Of a DNA stretch of 64,000 nt, positions 28,186 to 36,104 are shown piece by piece. How positions within the stretch are numbered: position 1 is the first letter of the stretch; every line of letters starts with the position of its first letter. Source of the stretch: Cellulosimicrobium composti. GTDB taxonomy: Bacteria; Actinomycetota; Actinomycetes; Actinomycetales; Cellulomonadaceae. The notes below the pieces were generated by a model. That model worked only from the letters and a program-made list of their open reading frames with translations, did not search any database and had not been told where the DNA came from. Position numbers and translations under genes: made by a program. The DNA is taken from positions 151,673 to 215,672 of the forward strand of contig NZ_WMKA01000001.1 of assembly GCF_009711085.1 (NCBI RefSeq). Reading direction: 5' to 3'.

Positions 28186-29892
28186 TCAGCGCAGCGACGG
28201 CGGCCCGGGGAACGGCCACCACGCGACCTCGGGACCGCCCGCGAGGAGCACGACGCACACGACCGTGAGCACGAGCCCGACGCCCGCGAGCACGAGCGTC
28301 CCGGTGCGGCCCGGCGCGAGCCGCGCGAGCGCGGTGCGCGTGCCGTACCGCGTGAGGTACGTCAGCGGCCCGGCCCACGCGAGCACGACGGCCGCGAGCG
28401 CCGCCACGCACAGGACGACGGTCGTGACCACGGGCGAGTTCCCGCCGTCGGCACCCGCGGCGACGACCCAGCGGTCGGACTCCAGCAACCACCAACCCGC
28501 CACGACGACGAGGACGCCCGCGCACGCCGCGACGAGGAGCGACGGCAGGGCGCCGACGAGCGCGCGCACGACGTACCAGGGCGACGCCGCGACGGCGCGC
28601 GCCGTGTCGCGCGGCGAGACCCCGCGCCGCTCACGGCGAGCGTGCAGGGACTCGGTGGTGACGCCGACGACGCGCGCGAGCACGACGAGGACGGACAGCA
28701 CGACGAACGCGACGCCCGGGTACATCGCCCCGAGCAGCACGAGGGGCGCGGCGAGCAGGAGCAGCGCGGTCCGGCGCGCGGGCGGCACGGGCCGCACGTA
28801 GAGGGGCTCGCCGTCGTCGCCCAGGGGCGGGGCGCCGAGCTCGTCCATGAGGTCCGGGTCGACCGGGACGGCGGTCGTGCGGCCGTCGTTGACCTGGGAC
28901 TGCGACGTGGGCAGGGGCGGCGGCACGACGGCGGCCTGGCCGGTCCACCCGGCGGGCACGACGGCGGCGGGCGGCACGACCTGCGTCGGGCCCGTGGGCG
29001 GCGACACGAGCTGGGTGGGGGGCGCGGCGTCGCCCGAGTCCGCGGCGTGCCGCAGGGCGGCGACGACCTCGGTGGGGCCGAGGCGCCGCGCGGGGTCGGC
29101 GTGCAGGGCGCCGGCGAGCGCGCCGGCCGTGACCGGCCCGAGCCCCGCGAGGTCGGGCCGCCCGCTGCGCGCGCGGGCGAGCACGACGTCGGTCGGGCGG
29201 ACGCCGAACGGAGCCCGCCCCGTCGCGGCGTACGCGAGGAGGGCCGCCCACCCCCACCAGTCGGTGTCGACGCTCGGCGCCGCGCCCTCGAGCAGCTCGG
29301 GCGCGAGGTAGCCGGGCGTCCCCATGACGAGGCCGGTCGACGTGACCCGGGCGTCCTCGAGACCCTGCGCGATGCCGAAGTCGATGAGCACGGGGCCGCG
29401 CGAGGAGACCATGACGTTGCTGGGCTTGAGGTCGCGGTGCACGACGCCCGCGGCGTGCACGGCCTCGAGCGCGGCGGCGAGCTGGTCGGCGAGCTCGTAG
29501 AGGTCCCACGGGTCGAGCGGCCCGCCCTCGGCGATCTCGTCCTCGAGCGTCGGGCCGTCGACGAGCTCGGTGACGATGAACGCGTCGGGTCCGTCGAGCT
29601 CGACGTCGAGGATCTGGGCCACGGCGGGGTGCCGCAGGCGCTGGAGCGCGAGGGCCTCGCGGCGCAGGCGCTCGCGCCCCTGGGCGGCCGTGTCGAGGTC
29701 GAGGTGCGCGTGGAGCAGCTTGATCGCGACGAGGTTCCCGCCGCCGTCGTGCGCGCTGTGGACGGTCCCCATGGCCCCCGAGCCGAGCCGCGCGCCGATG
29801 AGGTAGCCCCCGACCTCGCTGCCGGGAGCCGGTCCGCGCGACGTCCCGCCGGGGACGGTCCGCGCGTCGACGCGCTGCGTGGGCTCCTCCAT
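28186..29892 (-). CDS. Membrane Ser/Thr protein kinase
   Basis: 568 residues. The kinase domain spans about 30-280: glycine loop GARLGSGAMGTVHSAH, ATP-binding Lys in VAIKLLH (about 54), catalytic HRDLKPSNV (about 151), DFG in LIDFGIAQG and the APE-equivalent APELLEG. A Pro/Thr/Val-rich linker (about 285-370) follows, then four to five hydrophobic helices (LLLLAAPLVLLGAMYPGVAFVVLSVLVVLA onwards). It lacks PASTA or other extracellular sensor domains, so it differs from PknB. The substrate cannot be inferred. It is divergent from otsA. Confidence 0.92.
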   Translation of the reverse strand: MEEPTQRVDARTVPGGTSRGPAPGSEVGGYLIGARLGSGAMGTVHSAHDGGGNLVAIKLLHAHLDLDTAAQGRERLRREALALQRLRHPAVAQILDVELDGPDAFIVTELVDGPTLEDEIAEGGPLDPWDLYELADQLAAALEAVHAAGVVHRDLKPSNVMVSSRGPVLIDFGIAQGLEDARVTSTGLVMGTPGYLAPELLEGAAPSVDTDWWGWAALLAYAATGRAPFGVRPTDVVLARARSGRPDLAGLGPVTAGALAGALHADPARRLGPTEVVAALRHAADSGDAAPPTQLVSPPTGPTQVVPPAAVVPAGWTGQAAVVPPPLPTSQSQVNDGRTTAVPVDPDLMDELGAPPLGDDGEPLYVRPVPPARRTALLLLAAPLVLLGAMYPGVAFVVLSVLVVLARVVGVTTESLHARRERRGVSPRDTARAVAASPWYVVRALVGALPSLLVAACAGVLVVVAGWWLLESDRWVVAAGADGGNSPVVTTVVLCVAALAAVVLAWAGPLTYLTRYGTRTALARLAPGRTGTLVLAGVGLVLTVVCVVLLAGGPEVAWWPFPGPPSLR

Positions 29893-30053
29893 GGTGACAA
29901 GGTAGCGGCAGCGGGCCGGGTCGGCGGCCCGACAGGGCCCGTCGGGCCCGGCGGAGCGCGGCGGCTCGGGGTGGTCGGACCGTCCGCGCGACGGCGGGGC
30001 CGACTACCCTGGGTCGCCCAGACGCGATCCATCGAAGCTCAAGGAGAAGTCCA

Positions 30054-31547
30054 TTGGCAGGCAAAGAGGGATTCGATCTCGTCGTGGTGGCCAACCGGTT
30101 GCCCGTCGACTTCACGGTCGGTCCGGGCGGCGACGTCGAGTGGAACCGCTCGCCCGGCGGGCTGGTCACGGCCCTCGAGCCCGTCATGCAGGCGTCCGAC
30201 GGCGCGTGGGTCGGCTGGTCCGGCGCGCCCGACCTCGCGAGCGAGCCGTTCGACGCGGACGACATGCGGCTCGTGCCCGTCACCCTCTCGGCCGACGAGA
30301 TCGAGCGCTACTACGAGGGCTTCTCCAACGACACACTGTGGCCGCTCTACCACGACGTCATCTCGCCGCCCACCTACCACCGCACGTGGTGGGAGGCGTA
30401 CCGCCGGGTCAACCAGCGGTTCGCCGACGCCGCCGTCGCGCAGGTCGCGCAGGGCGGCGTCGTGTGGGTGCACGACTACCAGCTCCAGCTCGTGCCGCAG
30501 ATGATCCGGGCGCAGCGGCCCGACGTCCGCATCGGCTTCTTCAACCACATCCCGTTCCCCCCGCTCGAGCTGTTCCAGCAGCTCCCGTGGCGCCGCCAGG
30601 TGCTCGACGGCCTCCTGGGCGCGGACCTCGTGGGCTTCCAGCGCGCGGGCGACGCCGCGAACTTCATCCGCGCCGTGCGGCGCCTGCGTGCGCACACGAC
30701 GCGCGGGCCGATGATCACGGTCCCGGGCGAGGACGGGCGCGACCGCCACGTGCGCGCCGCCGCGTTCCCCATCTCGATCGACTCGCGCCGGTTCGACGAG
30801 CTCGCGCGCACGCCCGAGGTGCAGCAGCGCTCGCGCGAGATCCGCGCGGACCTGGGCGACCCGGACATCATGATGCTCGGCGTCGACCGCCTCGACTACA
30901 CCAAGGGCATCCGCCACCGCATCAAGGCGTACGGCGAGCTCCTGCAGGACGGCCGCCTCGACGTCGAGCACGCGACGCTCGTGCAGGTCGCGAGCCCGAG
31001 CCGCGAGAACGTCGACGCGTACCAGGAGCTGCGCGAGCACGTCGAGGGCGCCGTGGGCCGCATCAACGGCGAGTACGCGGAGATCGGGCACGCGGCCATC
31101 CACTACCTGCACCACTCCTACCCGCCCGAGGAGATGGCGGCCCTCTACCTCGCGGCGGACGTCATGCTCGTCACCGCGCTGCGCGACGGCATGAACCTCG
31201 TGGCCAAGGAGTACGTCGCCGCGCGCTCGGACGACCGCGGCGTGCTCGTGCTGTCGGAGTTCACGGGGGCCGCGGACGAGCTCTCGTCGGGCGCGCTCCT
31301 GGTGAACCCGCACGACATCGACGGGATGAAGGACATCATCGCGGCCGCCGCGCACATGGACCACCGCGAGCAGCGCAAGCGCATGCGCCGCCTGCGCCGC
31401 AAGGTCCTCAACGACGACGTCGCGAAGTGGTCGGAGTCGTTCCTCGGCGTCCTCACCGCGATGCCGTCGCGCGTGCCGCACGGCCGCGCGGACCAGGGCG
31501 CGCAGGACTCCGACCGGGTGGGGGCCGCCGCGGAGAGCCGCGCGTGA
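30054..31547 (+). CDS. otsA: Alpha,alpha-trehalose-phosphate synthase OtsA
   Basis: Glycosyltransferase family 20: joins UDP-glucose and glucose-6-phosphate to trehalose-6-phosphate. 497 residues. N-terminal loop [11 protein letters not shown], then [49 protein letters not shown] with the nucleotide-binding Arg/Lys region, and [14 protein letters not shown]. The start is TTG at 30054, decided by a strong AAGGAGAAG 8 nt upstream and by the conserved N-terminus; no ATG or GTG fits. The stop overlaps the otsB GTG by 3 bp, so the two are coupled. Confidence 0.96.
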   Translation: MAGKEGFDLVVVANRLPVDFTVGPGGDVEWNRSPGGLVTALEPVMQASDGAWVGWSGAPDLASEPFDADDMRLVPVTLSADEIERYYEGFSNDTLWPLYHDVISPPTYHRTWWEAYRRVNQRFADAAVAQVAQGGVVWVHDYQLQLVPQMIRAQRPDVRIGFFNHIPFPPLELFQQLPWRRQVLDGLLGADLVGFQRAGDAANFIRAVRRLRAHTTRGPMITVPGEDGRDRHVRAAAFPISIDSRRFDELARTPEVQQRSREIRADLGDPDIMMLGVDRLDYTKGIRHRIKAYGELLQDGRLDVEHATLVQVASPSRENVDAYQELREHVEGAVGRINGEYAEIGHAAIHYLHHSYPPEEMAALYLAADVMLVTALRDGMNLVAKEYVAARSDDRGVLVLSEFTGAADELSSGALLVNPHDIDGMKDIIAAAAHMDHREQRKRMRRLRRKVLNDDVAKWSESFLGVLTAMPSRVPHGRADQGAQDSDRVGAAAESRA

Positions 31548-32395
31548 CGCGGCCGGACGACGCGGCCGCGCTGCCCGGCGCGGTCGCCGACGCGGTGCGC
31601 GCGTTCGCGGCGCACGGGGCGGACGACCCCGACGCGCGCCTCGTCGCGCTCGACTTCGACGGCACGCTCGCCCCGCTCGTGGACGACCCGCTCGCGGCGT
31701 GCATGGCGCCCGCGGCGCGCGCGGCGGTCGACCGGCTCGCGGCGGCCCTCGCCGGGACGACGACGCGCCTCGCCCTCGTCTCGGGCCGCAACCTCGCGGA
31801 CCTCGCCGAGCGCAGCGAGCCGCCCGTGGGCACGTACCTCGTGGGCAGCCACGGCGCCGAGACGGGCCACGTGACGGCCGACGGCCTCGACGCGGTCCCG
31901 CTCGAGCTCGACGCCGAGCAGGCCGACCGGCTCGCGTCGCTGCGCGCGGGCATGGCGGACGCGGTCGCGGGCCGGGAGGGCGCGTGGGTGCAGGACAAGC
32001 CGAGCGCTGCCGTCCTGCACACGCGCCTCGCGTCCGCGGCGGACACGCGCGCGGCCGTCGCGGACACGGACGCGGTGGCCGGGCGGCTCGGGCTGCACGC
32101 CATGCACGGCAAGGACGTGGTCGAGGTCGCGGTCGTCGAGACGTCGAAGGGCGAGGCGGTCGACCGGCTGCGCGACGTCGTCGGGCAGGACTGCGGGCTC
32201 CCCGACGGGCGCACGCGCGTGCTCTACGCGGGCGACGACACGACCGACGAGACCGCGTTCGCCGTGCTGGGCCCGGGCGACCTCGGGATCAAGGTCGGGG
32301 ACGGCGACACGCTCGCCGCGCAGCGCGTGGCCGACGCCGACGCCCTCGCCGCCGTGCTCGACCTCCTCGCCGGCCTGATCGAGCAGCGGCGCTGA
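31544..32395 (+). CDS. otsB: Trehalose-6-phosphate phosphatase OtsB
   Basis: HAD-superfamily phosphatase that removes phosphate from trehalose-6-phosphate; 283 residues. The nucleophile motif is [12 protein letters not shown] (Asp about 37 and 39), the second motif is [12 protein letters not shown], the cap region is SHGAETGHV, and the metal site is [12 protein letters not shown]. The GTG start overlaps the otsA stop (GTGA). With otsA it forms the OtsAB route to trehalose, a compatible solute and cell-envelope precursor. A strong hairpin follows 5 nt after the stop. Confidence 0.95.
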   Translation: MTRPDDAAALPGAVADAVRAFAAHGADDPDARLVALDFDGTLAPLVDDPLAACMAPAARAAVDRLAAALAGTTTRLALVSGRNLADLAERSEPPVGTYLVGSHGAETGHVTADGLDAVPLELDAEQADRLASLRAGMADAVAGREGAWVQDKPSAAVLHTRLASAADTRAAVADTDAVAGRLGLHAMHGKDVVEVAVVETSKGEAVDRLRDVVGQDCGLPDGRTRVLYAGDDTTDETAFAVLGPGDLGIKVGDGDTLAAQRVADADALAAVLDLLAGLIEQRR

Positions 32396-32400
32396 CGCGA

Positions 32401-32434
32401 CGCCCGTCCCGGCCTCCGCGGGCCGGGACGGGCG
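32401..32434 (+). terminator. Rho-independent-type hairpin after otsB
   Basis: A 14-bp perfect GC stem (32401-32414 with 32421-32434) around a 6-nt loop, 5 nt after the otsB stop, with no U-tract. Confidence 0.85.
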
Positions 32435-32479
32435 CCGCGGAACCGCTACCGGATCGTGACCCGCGCTGTGACGAAGCAC

Positions 32480-32660
32480 TCAGGACCCGGAGTAGGATCA
32501 GGTCCACGATGACGTCGGGTCCTCCGCTCGTACCAGGGGGGTCCCGACTTCTTCTGTGTCGTCGAAGACACGCTCGTCCGCCATCGCGAACAGCTACGTC
32601 GACGTGGCACGTCACTGCACAACGGATCGTCCGGCACGTACCTGCCGGTGGAGGGATGTA
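32480..32660 (+). ncRNA. Structured 5' leader of msiK, candidate msiK RNA motif
   Basis: Between the otsB terminator and the msiK start lie about 230 nt without a gene. They hold several short helices: GTCGGG (32514-32519) with CCCGAC (32543-32548), and GTGTC (32556-32560) with GACAC (32567-32571) closing the loop GTCGAA. A conserved structured RNA, the msiK motif, is known upstream of msiK genes in actinobacteria. The gene identity and position fit, but I cannot match the consensus from memory. Boundaries are approximate. Confidence 0.5.
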
Positions 32661-32666
32661 CCAGTC

Positions 32667-33791
32667 ATGGCTACGGTCACCTACGACCACGCAACCCGGC
32701 TCTACCCCGGGACCGAGCGTCCCGCCGTGGACCAGCTCAACCTGCACATCGAGGACGGCGAGTTCCTCGTCCTCGTCGGCCCCTCGGGCTGTGGCAAGTC
32801 GACGTCGCTCCGCATGCTCGCGGGCCTGGAGGACGTCAACGGCGGTCACATCTACATCGGCGACCGCGACGTCACGGACGTCCAGCCGAAGGACCGCGAC
32901 ATCGCGATGGTGTTCCAGAACTACGCGCTCTACCCGCACATGTCCGTCGCGGACAACATGGGCTTCGCGCTGAAGATCGCCGGCACGCCGAAGGCGGAGA
33001 TCCGCCAGCGCGTCGAGGAGGCCGCGAAGATCCTCGACCTCACCGAGTACCTCGACCGCAAGCCGAAGGCGCTCTCCGGTGGTCAGCGTCAGCGTGTGGC
33101 CATGGGTCGCGCGATCGTGCGCCAGCCGCAGGTGTTCCTCATGGACGAGCCGCTGTCGAACCTCGACGCCAAGCTCCGCGTCCAGACGCGCACGCAGATC
33201 GCGTCGCTCCAGCGCCGCCTCGGCGTCACCACGGTCTACGTCACGCACGACCAGACCGAGGCCCTCACCATGGGTGACCGCATCGCGGTCCTCAAGGACG
33301 GCCTGCTCCAGCAGGTCGGCACGCCGCGCGAGATGTACGACACCCCGGCCAACGTGTTCGTCGCCGGCTTCATCGGCTCGCCGGCCATGAACATCGGCAC
33401 GTTCGCCGTGAACGACGGCGTCGCCGAGGTCGGCCCCGCCCGCATCGCGCTCGAGCGCGACACGGTCGCGAAGATCACCGAGGCCGACAACGGCAAGGTC
33501 ACGATCGGCTTCCGCCCCGAGGCCCTCGACGTCGTGTCGCAGGCCAACGAGGCCGCGTTCCCGGTCGAGGTCAACATCGTGGAGGAGCTCGGCTCCGACG
33601 CGTTCGTCTACGGCACGCTCAAGGGCGACCTGGCCTCCCAGGCCGACGTCCACTCGGGCGCCGGCGACAACCAGGTCATCGTCCGCGTCGACCCGCGCAA
33701 CGTCCCGGCCAAGGGCGAGCGCATCTACGTGACGATCCGCCCGGGTCAGTCGCACGTCTTCGGTGCGGCCTCGGGTCAGCGCATCAGCTGA
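32667..33791 (+). CDS. msiK: Multiple-sugar ABC importer ATPase MsiK (UgpC/MalK family)
   Basis: Cytoplasmic ATPase of the carbohydrate uptake transporter-1 family, 374 residues. Walker [10 protein letters not shown] (about residues 38-46), Q-loop MVFQNYALYPHMSV, signature LSGGQRQRVAMGRAI, Walker B QVFLMDEPLSNLDAKLR and H-loop VYVTHDQTEA are intact. The C-terminal regulatory OB domains run from about 240, ending with RIYVTIRPGQSHVF. It stands alone with no permease or binding-protein genes beside it, as MsiK does in Streptomyces, where one ATPase serves many sugar importers. It could energise uptake of mannan oligosaccharides, but nothing here proves that. GGAGGG lies upstream. Confidence 0.93.
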   Translation: MATVTYDHATRLYPGTERPAVDQLNLHIEDGEFLVLVGPSGCGKSTSLRMLAGLEDVNGGHIYIGDRDVTDVQPKDRDIAMVFQNYALYPHMSVADNMGFALKIAGTPKAEIRQRVEEAAKILDLTEYLDRKPKALSGGQRQRVAMGRAIVRQPQVFLMDEPLSNLDAKLRVQTRTQIASLQRRLGVTTVYVTHDQTEALTMGDRIAVLKDGLLQQVGTPREMYDTPANVFVAGFIGSPAMNIGTFAVNDGVAEVGPARIALERDTVAKITEADNGKVTIGFRPEALDVVSQANEAAFPVEVNIVEELGSDAFVYGTLKGDLASQADVHSGAGDNQVIVRVDPRNVPAKGERIYVTIRPGQSHVFGAASGQRIS

Positions 33792-33810
33792 CGCCGCTCA
33801 GCACCGCCGC

Positions 33811-33842
33811 AGGGCGGGTCCTCCTCCGGGAGGGCCCGCCCT
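33811..33842 (+). terminator. Hairpin after msiK
   Basis: AGGGCGGGTCCTCC (33811-33824) pairs with GGAGGGCCCGCCCT (33829-33842) with one G-U pair and a 4-nt loop, followed by TTCGTCGTT. It lies 19 nt after the msiK stop. Confidence 0.85.
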
Positions 33843-33888
33843 TCGTCGTTCCCGGCTCGACCTGCCTCGCGGGCGTCAGACCTGTTCT

Positions 33889-33904
33889 TGACAGGGGCAA
33901 CAGT
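33889..33904. promoter_or_regulatory. Shared 16-bp promoter motif, copy 2
   Basis: TGACAGGGGCAACAGT, nearly identical to 26357-26372. It includes TTGACA (33888-33893), which could be the -35 element, with CAGACT 17 nt further on as a weak -10. The region 33880-33990 is noticeably more AT-rich than its surroundings. Confidence 0.4.
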
Positions 33905-33962
33905 GGACACCAGACTGCTTTTGCACACCAATCACCAGAAGTCGCATGATCGTCAACCAAAA

Positions 33963-33976
33963 CGACAACGCTGTCA
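33963..33976. promoter_or_regulatory. Candidate LacI-type operator before the TIM-barrel/discoidin gene
   Basis: CGACAACGCTGTCA, centred on CG, a near-palindrome. It matches the site at 26326-26339 (consensus TGACA-N-CG-N-TG-N-CA, allowing for orientation). It lies 12-25 nt before the ATG, where binding would block initiation. Confidence 0.45.
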
Positions 33977-33987
33977 ATGGGAGCCCC

Positions 33988-35658
33988 ATGCACATCACCA
34001 GACCTTCGTCGCGCGCCCGGAGCCTCGGCGCGGCACTGACGGGCGGAGCGCTCGTCGCCGGCACCCTCGTCGCGGCCCCCGCCTCGGCGACGAGCCCGGC
34101 CGTCGTGACCAGCCCCTCGCCCGTCACCACCGCCGAGACGTGCGGCGCGGACGACGGGCTCCCCGACTCGCGGATCTCCATCCAGCTCTACACGCACGTC
34201 GGCGAGCTCGGCGGCTCGGGGACACCCTCCGCGGAGACGCTCGACCGCGTGCTCGGCGAGGTCGCGAACGCCGGGTTCAGGAACGTCGAGCCGTACAACC
34301 AGCCCTACTCGATGCCCGTCGAGGAGTACCAGGCGATCCTCGACCGGTACGGCCTGGAGGTGTCGTCGAGCCACGGCAGCACCGACCGTGCGACGTGGCC
34401 CGAGACGGTCGCGTACGCCGTCGCGCTGGGTCAGGACTACGTCGGCTCCGGCGGCATGGCGGGCGGCTACGGCACGTACGAGGAGGCCGTCGCGACGGCC
34501 GCGTACGTGAACGAGCTCGGGCAGTACGCGCACGAGAACGGCGCGAACAAGATCGCGCTGCACAACCACCAGGGTGAGTTCACCACGCGGTACGTCCACC
34601 CCGAGACCGGCGAGACCGTCAGCGCCTGGGAGGTCATCGAGGAGAACACCGACCCGCGCTACGTCACGTTCGAGCTCGACGTCGGCTGGGCGGCGGACGC
34701 CGGCCTCGACGTCCCGGCCTGGATCGAGGAGCACGGCGACCGCATCGAGCTCCTCCACATCAAGGACGCGGTGAACGTCGACGCTCCCGGTGACATGCGG
34801 CAGGTCGCGCTGGGCCGGGGCGAGCTCGACCTCCCGGCGATCATCGCGGCGGCCGAGCCGTACGTGCAGTACTTCACCTACGAGTGGGACTGGGCGCCGT
34901 CGTTCGAGACGTCCGCGGAGTCCTACCGGTACCTGCGCTGCTTCAAGACCGAGGACGGCGGCGGCGACGACGGCGACGACTCGCTGGCCCTGGGCCGACC
35001 CGTCACGGCGTCGAGCGTCGACGAGCCCGGTCACGAGCCCGAGCTCGCCGTGGACGGCAACGCCGGCACGCGGTGGAGCAGCGCGTGGAGCGACCCGGAG
35101 TGGATCGCGGTGGACCTCGGCGCGAGCTACGACCTGAGCCGGGTCGTCATCGACTGGGAGACGGCGTACGGGTCCGGGTACGAGGTCCAGACCTCGCCCG
35201 ACGGCGACACGTGGACCACGGTCCGCACCGTCACCGACGGCGACGGCGGCTTCGACGACCTGGAAGTCTCCGGCACCGCTCGGCACGTGCGGCTCCTGCT
35301 CACGGAGCGCGCGACGCAGTGGGGCTTCTCCCTCTACGAGCTCGAGGTCTACGGCACGCCCACGGGCGGGCTCGACCTCGACGTCCAGGCGCAGGCGCGC
35401 TGCCTGGCCGGGCAGGCGTACGTCGCGGTCCGCGCCACGAACGGCGAGGACACGCCCGTCGACGTGACCCTCACGACGCCGTACGGCACCCACGCCGTCG
35501 CGGACGTCGCCCCGGGCGCGAACGCCTACCAGTCGTTCGCCGTCCGCTCGACCACGGTCGAGAGCGGCACGGTGACCGTCACGGGCACCGCGACGGTCGA
35601 CGGCGAGGACGTCACCGCGACCTTCGACGTCGACCACGACGCCCTCACCTGCGCCTGA
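33988..35658 (+). CDS. Secreted sugar-isomerase-fold protein with discoidin domain
   Basis: 556 residues from ATG 33988 (GGGAG 5 nt upstream). The signal peptide is RSLGAALTGGALVAGTLVAAPASA. A xylose-isomerase-like TIM barrel (about 50-315) follows, with candidate metal ligands in IALHNHQGEF, YVTFELDVGWA and IELLHIKD. Next come an acidic linker (EDGGGDDGDD), a discoidin/F5-8C domain (about 330-465: VDGNAGTRWSSAWSDPEWIAVDLG) and a C-terminal module (about 470-556) ending in Cys. That module matches the end of the GH92-GH76 enzyme. The barrel family includes sugar epimerases and secreted glycan-modifying proteins; the substrate is unknown. Discoidin domains often bind glycans. The gene appears monocistronic. 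Confidence 0.85.
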   Translation: MHITRPSSRARSLGAALTGGALVAGTLVAAPASATSPAVVTSPSPVTTAETCGADDGLPDSRISIQLYTHVGELGGSGTPSAETLDRVLGEVANAGFRNVEPYNQPYSMPVEEYQAILDRYGLEVSSSHGSTDRATWPETVAYAVALGQDYVGSGGMAGGYGTYEEAVATAAYVNELGQYAHENGANKIALHNHQGEFTTRYVHPETGETVSAWEVIEENTDPRYVTFELDVGWAADAGLDVPAWIEEHGDRIELLHIKDAVNVDAPGDMRQVALGRGELDLPAIIAAAEPYVQYFTYEWDWAPSFETSAESYRYLRCFKTEDGGGDDGDDSLALGRPVTASSVDEPGHEPELAVDGNAGTRWSSAWSDPEWIAVDLGASYDLSRVVIDWETAYGSGYEVQTSPDGDTWTTVRTVTDGDGGFDDLEVSGTARHVRLLLTERATQWGFSLYELEVYGTPTGGLDLDVQAQARCLAGQAYVAVRATNGEDTPVDVTLTTPYGTHAVADVAPGANAYQSFAVRSTTVESGTVTVTGTATVDGEDVTATFDVDHDALTCA

Positions 35659-35689
35659 CACGACCTGACTGACGAGCCCATCCACGCGC

Positions 35690-35722
35690 GGGGCGGGTCC
35701 GACCCGAGGCCGGACCCGCCCC
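35690..35722 (+). terminator. Hairpin after the TIM-barrel/discoidin gene
   Basis: GGGGCGGGTCCG (35690-35701) pairs perfectly with CGGACCCGCCCC (35711-35722) around a 9-nt loop, 31 nt after the stop codon. Confidence 0.85.
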
Positions 35723-35757
35723 GACGGACGTGGCGAGCCGCCCCGGGAGCCGACACC

Positions 35758-35952
35758 GGAGCGACGAACGAAGCGACTCGGCCGCAGAACCGCCCGCCCC
35801 CACCAGCGCTCTGCCTGACCCCAGGTCGAGGCGCGCCGACCACGGAGCGGACGCCGGAGCGAGGAACGAGGCGACTCGGCCGCAGAACCGCCCGCCCTAC
35901 CAGCGCTCTACCTGACCCCAGGTCGAGCCGCGCCGACCACGGAGCGGACGCC
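35758..35952. repeat. 98-bp tandem repeat, two units
   Basis: Unit A starts at 35758 (98 bp) and unit B at 35856 (97 bp). They are about 90 percent identical by eye, both starting GGAGCGAGGAACGAG (unit A GGAGCGACGAACGAA) and ending GACCACGGAGCGGACGCC. A third start (GGAGCGAGG, 35953) runs straight into the left arm of the hairpin at 35956. Each unit contains ACCTGACCCCAGGT, itself a small palindrome. The intergenic stretch 35659-36104 has no convincing gene; it holds a terminator, this repeat and the hairpin. Confidence 0.85.
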
Positions 35953-35955
35953 GGA

Positions 35956-36038
35956 GCGAGGGGCGGGGCGGGTCGTGGCGGGTCTGGCGGGAGCCGCGAG
36001 GGACGAGCGGCGGATGGTAGACCCGCCCCGCCCCTCGC
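35956..36038. repeat. Hairpin element HP1, copy 2
   Basis: An 18-bp perfect outer stem (35956-35973 with 36021-36038) encloses a 47-nt core that is nearly identical to the core of the element at 2841-2938. The inner stem is GCCGC (35993-35997) with GCGGC (36007-36011) around the 9-nt loop GAGGGACGA. Compared with copy 1, the inner stem has lost one matching base pair, and the outer stem has a wholly different sequence that still pairs. It is directly preceded by the 98-bp tandem repeat. Confidence 0.8.
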
Positions 36039-36104
36039 GCAGGCGTCCGCGACCGCGCCCCGCCGACGCCGACGCCGACGCCCCGACGCCGACGACCATG
36101 GACA

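Noticed and set aside
36063-36096. GACGCC hexanucleotide repeat as a phase-variable tract
   Set aside because: Short and interrupted, and the unit is a multiple of three, so slippage would not shift a frame.
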